Source of the DNA: Collimonas sp. OK412
Lineage (GTDB): Bacteria > Pseudomonadota > Gammaproteobacteria > Burkholderiales > Burkholderiaceae_D
NCBI RefSeq assembly: GCF_900112135.1
Contig: NZ_FOLC01000018.1
Location: forward strand, 45,821-109,820
DNA length: 64,000 nucleotides
Reading direction: 5' to 3'
Positions within the stretch are counted from its first letter, which is position 1, and every line of letters begins with the position of its first letter. Of this stretch, positions 10,389 through 18,747 are shown piece by piece. Under the pieces are notes generated by a model, which was given only the letters and a program-made list of their open reading frames with translations, was not told where the DNA came from and searched no databases. Made by a program: the position numbers and the translations under genes.

Positions 10389-11807
10389 TCATTTTGTTGC
10401 AACCGGCCGCACCAGGTAACCCAGCCCCGCAGCCGCCAATAACAGCACCGTCGCCGTCCACATGGCGATCCTGACGCCGCCGACCATGCCCCCGCCAAAA
10501 CCGTCGCTGACCAAAGCCCCGAATACCGCCACCCCAACCGCGCCGCCGACCTGCCTGGCAGTATTGAGCACCGCCGACGCCGTCCCCGCCCGGTTTTTTT
10601 CCACGCTCGACAATATCGAGGTCGTCATGGCCGGCACCGCCAGCCCCATGCCGGCCGGGATCAGTATGAAACCCGGCAGCATCTGCAGGAAACTGGCGTG
10701 GCTGGCGATGCCGATAGTGCCGAGCAAACCATAGCCCAAGGCGCCGACCAGGCCGCCGAGCACCATCGGCAGCCGTATGCCGGCGCGGCCGATCAGCCAG
10801 CCGCTGGCCAGGTTGGAGAATATGAAGGTCCCGGTCAAAGGCAGGAACGCCAGTCCCGCCTGCAGCGAGTTGTAGCCCTGCACTTTCTGCAGGTAAAAGC
10901 TGATCACGAAGATCACGCCGTAGTATGAGAAGTTCACCAGCACGCCGAACAGGACGGCCGCAGTAAAACTGGCCTGGCGAAAGAAGTTCAGCGGCAGCAT
11001 CGGATGCGGCACTTTCTTTTCCACCATGATGAAAGCAGCGCCCGCGACCAGGGCCACGCAGAATCCGGACAATACCAGCGGATGCTCCAGCCCTAGCGGA
11101 TGCAGTTCGATCACCGCGCCAACCAGCCCGGTCAGCGCGACAATCGCCAGCACCTGCCCCAGGAAATCGAAGGAATGCACATGCAGCTTGCTTGCCATGG
11201 CCGGCACCACGCACAAGGTCAGCAAAAACCCCAGGATGCAGATCGGGATATTTACCCAGAAGATGCTGCGCCATCCCGCGGTCGCCAGCAGCAGGCCGCC
11301 CAGCACCGGGCCGGCAGCAATCGAGACGCCGCCCGCCGCAGTCCAGAGCCCGATCGCCTTGGCGAGCAGTTTTTTATCGTGGGCGCAGGCACGGTTCAGG
11401 ATCGCCAGCGAACTGGGCACCAGCAGCGCCGCGCCTATGCCCTGGACGGCGCGCGCGACGTTCAGGAAAGCGGCATTCGGCGCCAGCCCGCAGGCGGTCG
11501 AAGCCAGGGCGAACAACAGGAATCCAGCCAGGAACAAACGCTTGGAGCCGAATTTATCGCCCAGGGCGCCGGCCGACAGCAGGAACACGGCAAAACCGAG
11601 GGTATAGGCATCCACCACCCATTGCAAAGCCGAAACGCGCGCCCCCAGGTCAGCGCCGATCTGCGGCAGCGCCACGTTGACGATGGTGATATCGAGCTGG
11701 ACGATGATAAAAGCGAAACTGCTGGCAGCAATGGTCCAGCCCGCGGCGGGCATGCCCGCTTTCGCAACAGGTGTGGCCGGCGCTTGCGCCAGTTGGTGAG
11801 ATGTCAT
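10389..11807 (-). CDS. MFS multidrug exporter, DHA2 (EmrB/QacA-like) type
   Basis: A 472-residue inner-membrane protein with about 14 hydrophobic segments, the size and layout of 14-TM DHA2 proton antiporters. Visible family signatures are LDITIVNVALPQI in the first helix, the loop motif GDKFGSKR, and the antiporter motif-C-like stretch GGVSIAAGPVLGG. I start it at ATG 11807, which has GGAG eight bases upstream; a longer frame from TTG 11843 lacks a good ribosome-binding site and would invade the divergent control region. It is transcribed divergently from the ArsR-like regulator at 11900, which suggests local control of an efflux pump. The substrate cannot be inferred. Confidence 0.9.
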   Translation of the reverse strand: MTSHQLAQAPATPVAKAGMPAAGWTIAASSFAFIIVQLDITIVNVALPQIGADLGARVSALQWVVDAYTLGFAVFLLSAGALGDKFGSKRLFLAGFLLFALASTACGLAPNAAFLNVARAVQGIGAALLVPSSLAILNRACAHDKKLLAKAIGLWTAAGGVSIAAGPVLGGLLLATAGWRSIFWVNIPICILGFLLTLCVVPAMASKLHVHSFDFLGQVLAIVALTGLVGAVIELHPLGLEHPLVLSGFCVALVAGAAFIMVEKKVPHPMLPLNFFRQASFTAAVLFGVLVNFSYYGVIFVISFYLQKVQGYNSLQAGLAFLPLTGTFIFSNLASGWLIGRAGIRLPMVLGGLVGALGYGLLGTIGIASHASFLQMLPGFILIPAGMGLAVPAMTTSILSSVEKNRAGTASAVLNTARQVGGAVGVAVFGALVSDGFGGGMVGGVRIAMWTATVLLLAAAGLGYLVRPVATK

Positions 11808-11899
11808 TGCAGCAGCTCCGTTGCTTGAGTGATCAAGGCTCAATTCTGGGCTTGTTGCGCCCGCTTGTCACACAACAACAGTACGGTTACCATCAAACT
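11808..11899. promoter_or_regulatory. Divergent control region with two inverted repeats
   Basis: This 92-bp gap separates the starts of the MFS exporter and the ArsR-like regulator. It contains TTGAG (11825-11829) facing CTCAA (11839-11843), and TTGTTGCG (11852-11859) facing CACAACAA (11871-11878), the latter matching 7 of 8 positions. Either could be the regulator's operator; this is inference from position and symmetry only. Confidence 0.45.
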
Positions 11900-12589
11900 A
11901 TGAACGATGAACCCGACCTCAGCCGGCTGGCCCGCACCATCGGCGACCCGACCCGCATCCAGATGCTGGCGCTGCTGATGGAAGGACGCGCCCTGACCGC
12001 CAAGGAACTGGCGTACGGCACGGAAATCAAGCCTGCCACCGCGACCGCGCACCTGCGCCAGCTGCTGGAAGACAAACTGCTCGACATGACCACGCAAGGC
12101 CGCCACAAATATTTTCGGCTGGCCTCGCCGGAAGTGGCGCGCCTGATCGAATCCCTGATGGTGTTCGCCCCGAAGCGCAAACGCATCGGTCCCGCGAACG
12201 GCAACGACGCCATCTGCACCGCGCGCTTCTGCTACGACCACCTGGCAGGAAAACTGGGAACCAGGCTGACCGAGGTCCTGCTTGAACGCGGCTTGCTGCA
12301 TGCCGACGACGGCACTTTTTCGTTATCGGAACAAGGCGAAACCTGGTTCGAAGACTTCGGCATCGATACCCGTCAATTGCAGAAGAGCCGGCGCCAGTTC
12401 GCCTACCCCTGCCTCGACTGGAGCGAACGGCGCGACCACCTGGCCGGCGCCCTCGGCGCGACATTGGCGAAGCGCATGGTGGAACTGAGCTGGCTGACCA
12501 GGAGCAAGCATTCGCGCGTGGTCGGCATCACGCCGGAAGGCCGTGCCGCGCTGGCGGAACAGTTCGGAATCGCGCTGCACCACGAGTAG
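11900..12589 (+). CDS. ArsR-like winged-helix transcriptional regulator
   Basis: A 229-residue protein. Residues about 5-85 form an ArsR-type winged helix: LARTIGDPTRIQMLALL opens it, the recognition-helix region is IKPATATAHLRQLLEDKLL, and a wing follows at GRHKYFRLASPEV. The extra C-terminal domain (about 100-229) contains RFCYDHLAGKLG and CLDWSERRDHLAGALG, a pattern seen in long regulators of this group rather than in classic ~110-residue ArsR/SmtB metal sensors. No CxC metal site is seen in the recognition helix. The start at ATG 11900 is chosen because an upstream in-frame start (11771) lies inside the exporter gene. It probably represses the divergent exporter and itself. Confidence 0.85.
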   Translation: MNDEPDLSRLARTIGDPTRIQMLALLMEGRALTAKELAYGTEIKPATATAHLRQLLEDKLLDMTTQGRHKYFRLASPEVARLIESLMVFAPKRKRIGPANGNDAICTARFCYDHLAGKLGTRLTEVLLERGLLHADDGTFSLSEQGETWFEDFGIDTRQLQKSRRQFAYPCLDWSERRDHLAGALGATLAKRMVELSWLTRSKHSRVVGITPEGRAALAEQFGIALHHE

Positions 12590-12626
12590 CCGGCCGGCAC
12601 GGCTGGAAACAAGTTCGCAAAATAAA

Positions 12627-12660
12627 ATGGACCGGGTAATCAGCCCGGTCCATTTTTTTT
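12627..12660. terminator. Rho-independent terminator, probably bidirectional
   Basis: ATGGACCGGG (12627-12636) pairs perfectly with CCCGGTCCAT (12644-12653) around a 7-base loop. It is followed by a run of T and preceded by an A-rich stretch. It lies between the convergent regulator and OPT transporter genes, so it can serve both. Confidence 0.9.
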
Positions 12661-12687
12661 GACGGCTGCACGGCAGCCGGCGAGCGC

Positions 12688-14748
12688 CTATTGCTGGCGC
12701 GCCGTCAGCACGCGCCGCGAGAAGACCCAGGCCACTGCCGCAAACACGATCAACCCCAGCCATTGCGCGGTGTTTTCAAAGGAAGCGCCAACCAGCGCCA
12801 GCGGCGAATCGTTGCCGGTAAAACCGATGATGGCCGCCAGCAGCACGCCCACCAGGCTTTCGCCGACGATCAGGCCGGACGCCAGCAGCACGCCGCGCCG
12901 GTTTGGCGCTTCGGCAAACTGTTCATACGGCAGGCCCGCCTTCTGCGCGCGCTTTTTCAGGATGCGTTCTATCACCCAGGCCAGCAAGGTGCCCAGCACC
13001 AGGGTCGAAGCGACCGTCGGCGGCAGGTAGATGCCGATGCCTACCGCCAGCACCGGCAAACGCGCCACGCCGCCGCGGCGGCGCAGCACTTCGTCGATCG
13101 TCACCAGCACGACGCCCAGTCCGAGGCCGATCAGTATCATGTCCCAGTTCAGCTGATGGGTGAAAATCCCGGTCGCGATGGCCGTCATCAAGGTGGCTTG
13201 CGGCGCCGACAAGGCGTGCGTCACATCCATCTCGGCGCGCGGCATGGCGCCGGCAAAACCGTAGGCGTTATACAGCAACTCCAGCACCGGCGGAATCACC
13301 ACGGCGCCCACCACGCAGCCGATCAGCAAGGCTACCTGCTGGCGCCAAGGCGTGGCGCCGACCAGCCAGCCGGTTTTCAAATCCTGCAGGTTATCGTTGG
13401 AGATGGTGGCCACCGCGATCACCGCCGAGGTGGTGAAGATCGCCAGCGCGATGCCAAGCTTGTTGCCGCTCTCGGTCGCCAGCAGGCCGTCGCCGCTGCC
13501 GACCAGCAGGATCAGCAGCGACACCAGCACCACGGCGACGATGCCGACGCCGGAAATCGGGCTGGCGGAAGACCCGATCAGCCCTGCCATGTAACCGCAG
13601 GCAGCGGCGATCAGGAAACCGAAGATCACGGCAAACAGCACGCTATAGGCGACCAGCCCCCACACCATGCCGGCCGACAAAGGCGCGGCGCTCAGGAAGC
13701 TGGCGAAAGTCGCTACCAGGATGGCCACCAGCGCCAGCGTGATGCCGATGATCCAGCTCGGCGCCAGGTCCTGTTCGGTGCGCGGGATGTTGATGCGTCC
13801 CTTGCCGCCGCGCAGAGCCTGGAACGAGGTCTTGACGCCTTCCAGCATCGGCTTGAACAAGGTGATCAGGGTCCACACCGCGGCCACGCCGATGGTGCCG
13901 GCGCCGATGAAGCGCACATCCTTGCTCCACAGGCCGGTCGCATATTTGGCCAGCGTCACGCCGTCGGGGATGCTGTGCATCGAGGTCAGCACCGGCACGG
14001 CCACGCCCCAGGCGATCAGCAAGCCGATCAGCATGGCGATGCCGGCCACGATGCCGATCAGGTAGCCCGCGCCCAGCAAGGCCAGCGAAAAGCCGGCGGA
14101 CAGGCGCACCACTGCCGGACCTGCCGCGAACCACAGGTTGATGCCTTCGCCCAGCACCCGGAAGCCGGATGAGAACAAGGTCACGGCAGCGGCGGTGAAA
14201 CCGCCGGCCATGATGTCGACGATGCCGGTTTCAGCCTTTGTCCCCGCCTTGCCGGCGGCGCCGTCGAGTTCGACTTCGGCGCTGCCGACGCGCAGGATTT
14301 CAGCCGCCGCCACGCCTTCCGGGTAAGGCAGGTCGCTTTGCACCACCATCGCGTGCCGCAGCGGGATCGTGAACATCACGCCCAGCATGCCGCCGGCGGC
14401 GCAGATCGCCAGGGTCTGCCAGTACGGGAAACCCTGCCAGTAACCGATCATCACCAGGCCAGGCAGGATGAAGATGATGGAAGACAGCGTGCCCGCGGCC
14501 GAAGCCTGGGTCTGGACCATATTGTTTTCAAGGATATTGGCGCTCTTGAACATGCGCAGCACGGCCATGGAAATCACGGCGGCCGGGATGGCGGAAGAAA
14601 AAGTCAGGCCGACTTTCAAGCCCAGGTACACGTTGGAAGCCGTGAACACGACCGTAATCAAGGCGCCAAGGATGATGCCTCGCAGCGTCAGCTCGGGCAG
14701 CGAAACGTTGTCGGGAATGCGGCCAGCTCTATTCAACAAATCGGACAT
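12688..14748 (-). CDS. OPT-family oligopeptide transporter
   Basis: A 686-residue polytopic membrane protein of the OPT (oligopeptide transporter / yellow-stripe-like) family. Supporting stretches are [19 protein letters not shown] and [19 protein letters not shown] near the N-terminus, then [15 protein letters not shown] and [14 protein letters not shown], all typical of bacterial OPT members. Around 15 or more hydrophobic segments are visible. ATG 14748 is preceded by GGAG at five bases and is preferred to TTG 14781. Bacterial OPT proteins import peptides or metal-chelate compounds; the substrate here is unknown. It stands alone, divergent from the molybdenum hydroxylase genes. Confidence 0.9.
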   Translation of the reverse strand: MSDLLNRAGRIPDNVSLPELTLRGIILGALITVVFTASNVYLGLKVGLTFSSAIPAAVISMAVLRMFKSANILENNMVQTQASAAGTLSSIIFILPGLVMIGYWQGFPYWQTLAICAAGGMLGVMFTIPLRHAMVVQSDLPYPEGVAAAEILRVGSAEVELDGAAGKAGTKAETGIVDIMAGGFTAAAVTLFSSGFRVLGEGINLWFAAGPAVVRLSAGFSLALLGAGYLIGIVAGIAMLIGLLIAWGVAVPVLTSMHSIPDGVTLAKYATGLWSKDVRFIGAGTIGVAAVWTLITLFKPMLEGVKTSFQALRGGKGRINIPRTEQDLAPSWIIGITLALVAILVATFASFLSAAPLSAGMVWGLVAYSVLFAVIFGFLIAAACGYMAGLIGSSASPISGVGIVAVVLVSLLILLVGSGDGLLATESGNKLGIALAIFTTSAVIAVATISNDNLQDLKTGWLVGATPWRQQVALLIGCVVGAVVIPPVLELLYNAYGFAGAMPRAEMDVTHALSAPQATLMTAIATGIFTHQLNWDMILIGLGLGVVLVTIDEVLRRRGGVARLPVLAVGIGIYLPPTVASTLVLGTLLAWVIERILKKRAQKAGLPYEQFAEAPNRRGVLLASGLIVGESLVGVLLAAIIGFTGNDSPLALVGASFENTAQWLGLIVFAAVAWVFSRRVLTARQQ

Positions 14749-14957
14749 CGGAACTCCATCACCAAAATTGCAATCTGCCAATTATCCCCGAAACAGTTGC
14801 GCTCAATCAAAGAATTTCAGTTAGGTCTACAATGCCCAGGCGCGGTTTATCACGTCAATTGATAGCAAGGATTCAAGGCATTGCCAATTCGACTATACTG
14901 CTCCCGATTTATCCATCAATAGGTTATCAACCCCAAGCTGGAAAGGTAGAACCCACC
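14749..14957. promoter_or_regulatory. Intergenic region between OPT transporter and iorA-like gene
   Basis: This 209-bp gap lies between divergent genes and should hold both promoters. A TATACT hexamer at 14894-14899 is a plausible -10 element for the rightward operon, but no convincing -35 is spaced from it. I see no strong inverted repeat. Confidence 0.3.
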
Positions 14958-15434
14958 ATGACAAGCCTGAACATCAACGGCAAGCAGCACGAGATCGACT
15001 TACCGGAAGACACCCCGCTGCTGTGGACCCTGCGTGACCATATCGGCATGACCGGCACCAAATTCGGCTGCGGCATGGCCCTGTGCGGCGCCTGCACGGT
15101 GCACCTGAACGGCGCCCCGATCCGCTCTTGCATCACGCCGATCAGCGCTGCCGCCGGCAAAAAAGTCACCACCATCGAAGCCATCGCCGACGACAAGGTC
15201 GGCCATGCCGTGCAGGAAGCGTGGATCGCGCTGGGCGTGCCGCAATGCGGTTACTGCCAGGCCGGCCAGATCATGTCGGCCACCGCCCTGCTGAAAACCA
15301 CGCCGAAGCCGACCGACAAGGAAATCGACGACGCCATGAGCGGCAATATCTGCCGCTGCGGCACCTATACCCGCATCCGCGCTGCAATCAAGCAGGTTGC
15401 TGCGCATGTCACCGATAACGGAGTCGCAAAATGA
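14958..15434 (+). CDS. iorA: [2Fe-2S] small subunit of a molybdenum hydroxylase (isoquinoline 1-oxidoreductase alpha-like)
   Basis: A 158-residue iron-sulfur subunit of the xanthine dehydrogenase/isoquinoline 1-oxidoreductase family. The N-terminal plant-ferredoxin-type cluster is bound by the cysteines in [18 protein letters not shown] plus the Cys of RSC; the second, helical cluster uses [10 protein letters not shown] and [11 protein letters not shown]. The protein passes electrons from the molybdopterin site of the partner subunit to an acceptor. The stop codon overlaps the start of the large-subunit gene (ATGA), indicating translational coupling. The start at 14958 follows a purine-rich GAAAGG. 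The true substrate is unknown; many such pairs act on N-heterocycles or aldehydes. Confidence 0.88.
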   Translation: MTSLNINGKQHEIDLPEDTPLLWTLRDHIGMTGTKFGCGMALCGACTVHLNGAPIRSCITPISAAAGKKVTTIEAIADDKVGHAVQEAWIALGVPQCGYCQAGQIMSATALLKTTPKPTDKEIDDAMSGNICRCGTYTRIRAAIKQVAAHVTDNGVAK

Positions 15435-17755
15435 GCGCCGCTTTCGATTTCGCTAAAGATAGCGCTAACACCGAAGTCGCTTCCGTAAGCCGCCGCACCT
15501 GGCTCAAGGGAGTCGGCGCCTTTACCGGGCTGGCGCTGACGGTAGGCGTGAACGGACTGGTGATGGCAGCCGATGCCGCTGCGCCGGCAAAAAAATACGG
15601 CGGCGCCAACATGCCTGGCGGCACCGTCAACGATCCCCTGGTATTTGTCTCGATAGGCGCCGACGGCATCGTCACCATCATTGCCCACCGCTCCGAAATG
15701 GGCCAAGGCATCCGCACCAGCCTGCCGCTGGTGGTAGCCGATGAACTCGACGCCGACTGGGGCCGGGTGCGCGTGGTGCAAGCCAACGCCGACGAAAGCC
15801 GCTACGGCAACCAGAACACCGACGGCTCGCGCAGCATGCGCCATTTCTTCACGCCGATGCGCCAGGTCGGCGCCACTGCGCGCCTGATGCTGGTCTCGGC
15901 CGCCGCCGCGCGCTGGAACGTGCCGGCAACAGAAATCACCACCAAGAACCATGAAGTGCTGCACGCCAAGAGCAACCGCAAGCTCGGCTACGGCGAACTG
16001 GCGGTCGACGCCGCCAAGCTGCAGGTGCCGGCGCAAGCGCCGCTGAAAGATCCGTCGCAATTCCGTTACATCGGCAAGGATGCTTTCGGCAGCGTCGACT
16101 TCCGCAACATCGTCACCGGCAACACCCAGTACGGCATCGATACCCGCCTGGAAGGCATGCTGTATGCGGTGGTCGCGCGGCCGCCGGTATACGGCGGCAA
16201 AGTGGCCAGCTTCGATCCTGCCGAAGCCTTGAAAATCCCGGGCGTGGTGAAAGTCATCGAACTCAAGGGCAGCCCGCCGCCGGCCAAGTTCAATCCGCTC
16301 GGCGGCATCGCCGTGATTGCACGCAACACCTGGGCCGCGATCAAGGGCCGCGAAGCGTTGAAAATCACCTGGGACAACGGTCCGCACGCAGCTTATGACT
16401 CGACTGCGTTCAAGGCCACCCTGCAAGAAGCCGCGCGCAAGCCGGCCAAGGTGGTGCGCAACAATGGCGACGCCATGGCGGTCCTGGGCCAGGCCGGCAA
16501 GCGCATCGAAGCCGAATACTATATCCCGCACCTGGCCCACGCCACCATGGAACCGCCGGCCGCCACCGCCCGCACCGCCAACGGCAAATGCGAAGTCTGG
16601 GCTTGCGTGCAGGATCCGCAAGCCACGCGCGACACCGTGGCCGGCCGCCTCGGCTGGAAGACCGACGACGTCAAAGTCAACGTCACTTTGCTGGGCGGCG
16701 GTTTCGGCCGCAAATCCAAGCCGGACTTCGCGGCAGAAGCAGCGTTGCTGTCGCAAGCCATGGACGGCGCGCCGGTGAAAGTGACCTGGACCCGCGAAGA
16801 CGATTTGCGCCACGATTACTTCCATACCGTTTCGCTGGAACACCTGGAAAGCACGCTGGACGCCAAAGGCAAGCCGCAAGCCTGGCTGCACCGCACCGCG
16901 GCGCCGACCATCGCCTCGACCTTTGTCGCCGGCGCCAAGGGCGAACAGCCGGGTGAACTGGGCATGGGCGCGATCAATATCCCGTTCGTGATTCCCAACA
17001 TCCGCATTGAAGCTCCGGAAGTCGAAGCGCATACCCGTATCGGCTGGTTCCGTTCGGTCTACAACATCCCGCACGCATTTGCAGTGCAGTCGTTCGTGGC
17101 GGAACTGGCAGCCGCGGCCAAGCGCGACCATCGGGAATTCCTGCTGGAGCTGATCGGTCCGGCGCGCCAGGTCAATCCGCAAGAGATGTCCGACACTACC
17201 AACTACGGTGAATCGCCGGTCTTGTATCCGCTCGATACCGGCCGCATGCGGGCGGTAGTGGAACTGGCGACCAAGGAAGCCGGCTGGGGCCGCAAGGTGC
17301 CCAAGGGCCATGGCCTGGGCCTGGCCGTTGCGTACAGCTTCATGTCTTATGTGGCGGCGGTGATCGAGGTGGTGGTCGCCGACGACGGCACGATCAGCAT
17401 TCCGCGCGTCGACATGGCGATCGATTGCGGCCCGCAGATCACGCCGGACCGGATCCGCTCGCAAGTCGAGGGCGCCTGCATCATGGGCCTGAGCCTGGCG
17501 CTGACCGGGGAAATCACCTTCAAGAACGGCAGCGCGGAGCAAGGCAACTTCCATGAGTACGAAGTGCTGCGCGCCTTCAGCGCTCCGCGCGACCTGCGGG
17601 TCCACATGGTGCCGCACAAGTACGATATGCCGCTGGGCGGCGTCGGCGAACCAGGCACGCCGCCCATCGCCCCGGCCTTGTGCAACGCCATTTTCGCGGC
17701 CACCGGCAAACGCATCCGCAACCTGCCGATCCGCGACCAGGCGAAAAAGAGCTGA
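15431..17755 (+). CDS. iorB: Molybdopterin-binding large subunit (isoquinoline 1-oxidoreductase beta-like)
   Basis: A 774-residue catalytic subunit. A twin-arginine signal ([12 protein letters not shown], then a hydrophobic core) near residue 20 implies export of the folded, cofactor-loaded enzyme. The molybdenum-cofactor domain shows [17 protein letters not shown] around residue 420 and the catalytic glutamate region [20 protein letters not shown] near the C-terminus. The length matches single-chain IorB-type large subunits. It overlaps iorA by 4 bp. No cytochrome c third subunit or XdhC-type maturation gene adjoins it, so the electron acceptor is unclear. The molybdopterin genes moaD, moaE and moeA occur elsewhere in this window. 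Confidence 0.88.
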   Translation: MSAAFDFAKDSANTEVASVSRRTWLKGVGAFTGLALTVGVNGLVMAADAAAPAKKYGGANMPGGTVNDPLVFVSIGADGIVTIIAHRSEMGQGIRTSLPLVVADELDADWGRVRVVQANADESRYGNQNTDGSRSMRHFFTPMRQVGATARLMLVSAAAARWNVPATEITTKNHEVLHAKSNRKLGYGELAVDAAKLQVPAQAPLKDPSQFRYIGKDAFGSVDFRNIVTGNTQYGIDTRLEGMLYAVVARPPVYGGKVASFDPAEALKIPGVVKVIELKGSPPPAKFNPLGGIAVIARNTWAAIKGREALKITWDNGPHAAYDSTAFKATLQEAARKPAKVVRNNGDAMAVLGQAGKRIEAEYYIPHLAHATMEPPAATARTANGKCEVWACVQDPQATRDTVAGRLGWKTDDVKVNVTLLGGGFGRKSKPDFAAEAALLSQAMDGAPVKVTWTREDDLRHDYFHTVSLEHLESTLDAKGKPQAWLHRTAAPTIASTFVAGAKGEQPGELGMGAINIPFVIPNIRIEAPEVEAHTRIGWFRSVYNIPHAFAVQSFVAELAAAAKRDHREFLLELIGPARQVNPQEMSDTTNYGESPVLYPLDTGRMRAVVELATKEAGWGRKVPKGHGLGLAVAYSFMSYVAAVIEVVVADDGTISIPRVDMAIDCGPQITPDRIRSQVEGACIMGLSLALTGEITFKNGSAEQGNFHEYEVLRAFSAPRDLRVHMVPHKYDMPLGGVGEPGTPPIAPALCNAIFAATGKRIRNLPIRDQAKKS

Positions 17756-17789
17756 CCGCGCAGTAACCCGCGACGGTAACTCTCTATAG

Positions 17790-17825
17790 CGGCCATGCGA
17801 CTTGTCGTGCATGGCCGTTATTATT
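17790..17825 (+). terminator. Hairpin terminator after the iorAB-like operon
   Basis: CGGCCATGC (17790-17798) pairs with GCATGGCCG (17809-17817) around a 10-base loop, followed by the T-rich TTATTATTGT. It sits between convergent genes and ends the rightward transcript. Confidence 0.7.
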
Positions 17826-17826
17826 G

Positions 17827-18663
17827 TCAGCGGTAGATCTTGACGAGACCTTCGTGCAGCGCAGGAAACAGGCTGCGGTTGAAATTGTTCCAGCGCAGCT
17901 CCAGGATCGTGTCTTCCTTGTCGATTTCGGTTTTCAGCACGTCGTGGATCACTTCGCCCGAATCGATGCCGTTATCCACGTAATGGAAGGAGGCGCCAGT
18001 CATGTAGAGCGGCTTCACGGGCACCGTTTCCATGGTTTGCCAGTCGACCACCTTCTTGCCGCGCGCGCCGTGCAGCGCGTCTAGCGTCGCATAAGCGCCG
18101 CGCCGCTCATACGGCGAATCCGCACGCGTAACGCCGGGATGGATGTTGACGATCTTGCGCTCGAAGCGGCTGCCTGGCCGCACCAGCTCGTCCAGGATGA
18201 TCAGCAAACCGTCCAATACGACGATATCGGCCTGCAGCTCGACCAGCGTGTCGAGCAGCTTCTTTTCGAACGCGCTTTTGCCTGCCGGCCGTTCCGGCGC
18301 ATTCATCCCAAGCCGCCGGTACGCCGACGGAATCGCCAGCAGCAGGTCGTTCACAGGGCGCCCCTGCACGTTCAGCCCTGGCGGATAAAACCAGCGCTTG
18401 CCGGCTTCGCAAGAGAATCCATACTCCTTCAGTTTTTCGCGATCGACGGCCGAATCCGCATCGTCGTCGTAGATGACTTTTTCGAGAGAATACATGTCGC
18501 CCAGCGCAGTATCGTTGAGCGCCTCGACCAGATATTCGAGCACCGATTTCATGTAGCGCGCGCCATCCTTGTACGCGACGTCCTGCCCTGCCTTGTCAGC
18601 CGCGGCGTTTCTCAGGGACCAGATATAAACGAGTTTTTTCTTTGGCATAAATGTCTTATCCAT
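17827..18663 (-). CDS. pvdF: N5-hydroxyornithine formyltransferase (PvdF-like)
   Basis: A 278-residue formyltransferase, close to the length I recall for Pseudomonas PvdF. It uses N10-formyltetrahydrofolate to formylate N5-hydroxyornithine, giving a hydroxamate iron ligand. The opening KKKLVYIWSLRNAAADKAGQ is PvdF-like, and the formyltransferase core shows ADIVVLDGLLIILDE and IVNIHPGVTRADSPYERRG, with the catalytic-type Asn and His of NIHP. It is the last gene of the leftward siderophore group, 84 bp after the receptor. A perfect inverted repeat (18686-18692 with 18709-18715) lies in that gap. ATG 18648 (MPKKKL) is a possible alternative start. Its presence predicts a formylated hydroxyornithine in the product. 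Confidence 0.85.
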   Translation of the reverse strand: MDKTFMPKKKLVYIWSLRNAAADKAGQDVAYKDGARYMKSVLEYLVEALNDTALGDMYSLEKVIYDDDADSAVDREKLKEYGFSCEAGKRWFYPPGLNVQGRPVNDLLLAIPSAYRRLGMNAPERPAGKSAFEKKLLDTLVELQADIVVLDGLLIILDELVRPGSRFERKIVNIHPGVTRADSPYERRGAYATLDALHGARGKKVVDWQTMETVPVKPLYMTGASFHYVDNGIDSGEVIHDVLKTEIDKEDTILELRWNNFNRSLFPALHEGLVKIYR

Positions 18664-18747
18664 TCAGACAAATTGATGATCGGCGCCGGTCCCGTACCTC
18701 ACGGCACAGGACCGGGCCCTATTCCACGCTTTGGTTCAACTCGCGCC

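Noticed and set aside
12691..14172. Plus-strand open frame (493 codons) opposite the OPT transporter
   Set aside because: Composition is Gln/His/Arg-rich, typical of antisense to a hydrophobic membrane-protein gene.
15365..17812. Minus-strand open frame (815 codons) opposite the molybdenum hydroxylase large subunit
   Set aside because: The plus strand encodes a full-length enzyme with all motifs; the antisense frame is His/Arg-rich and domain-free.
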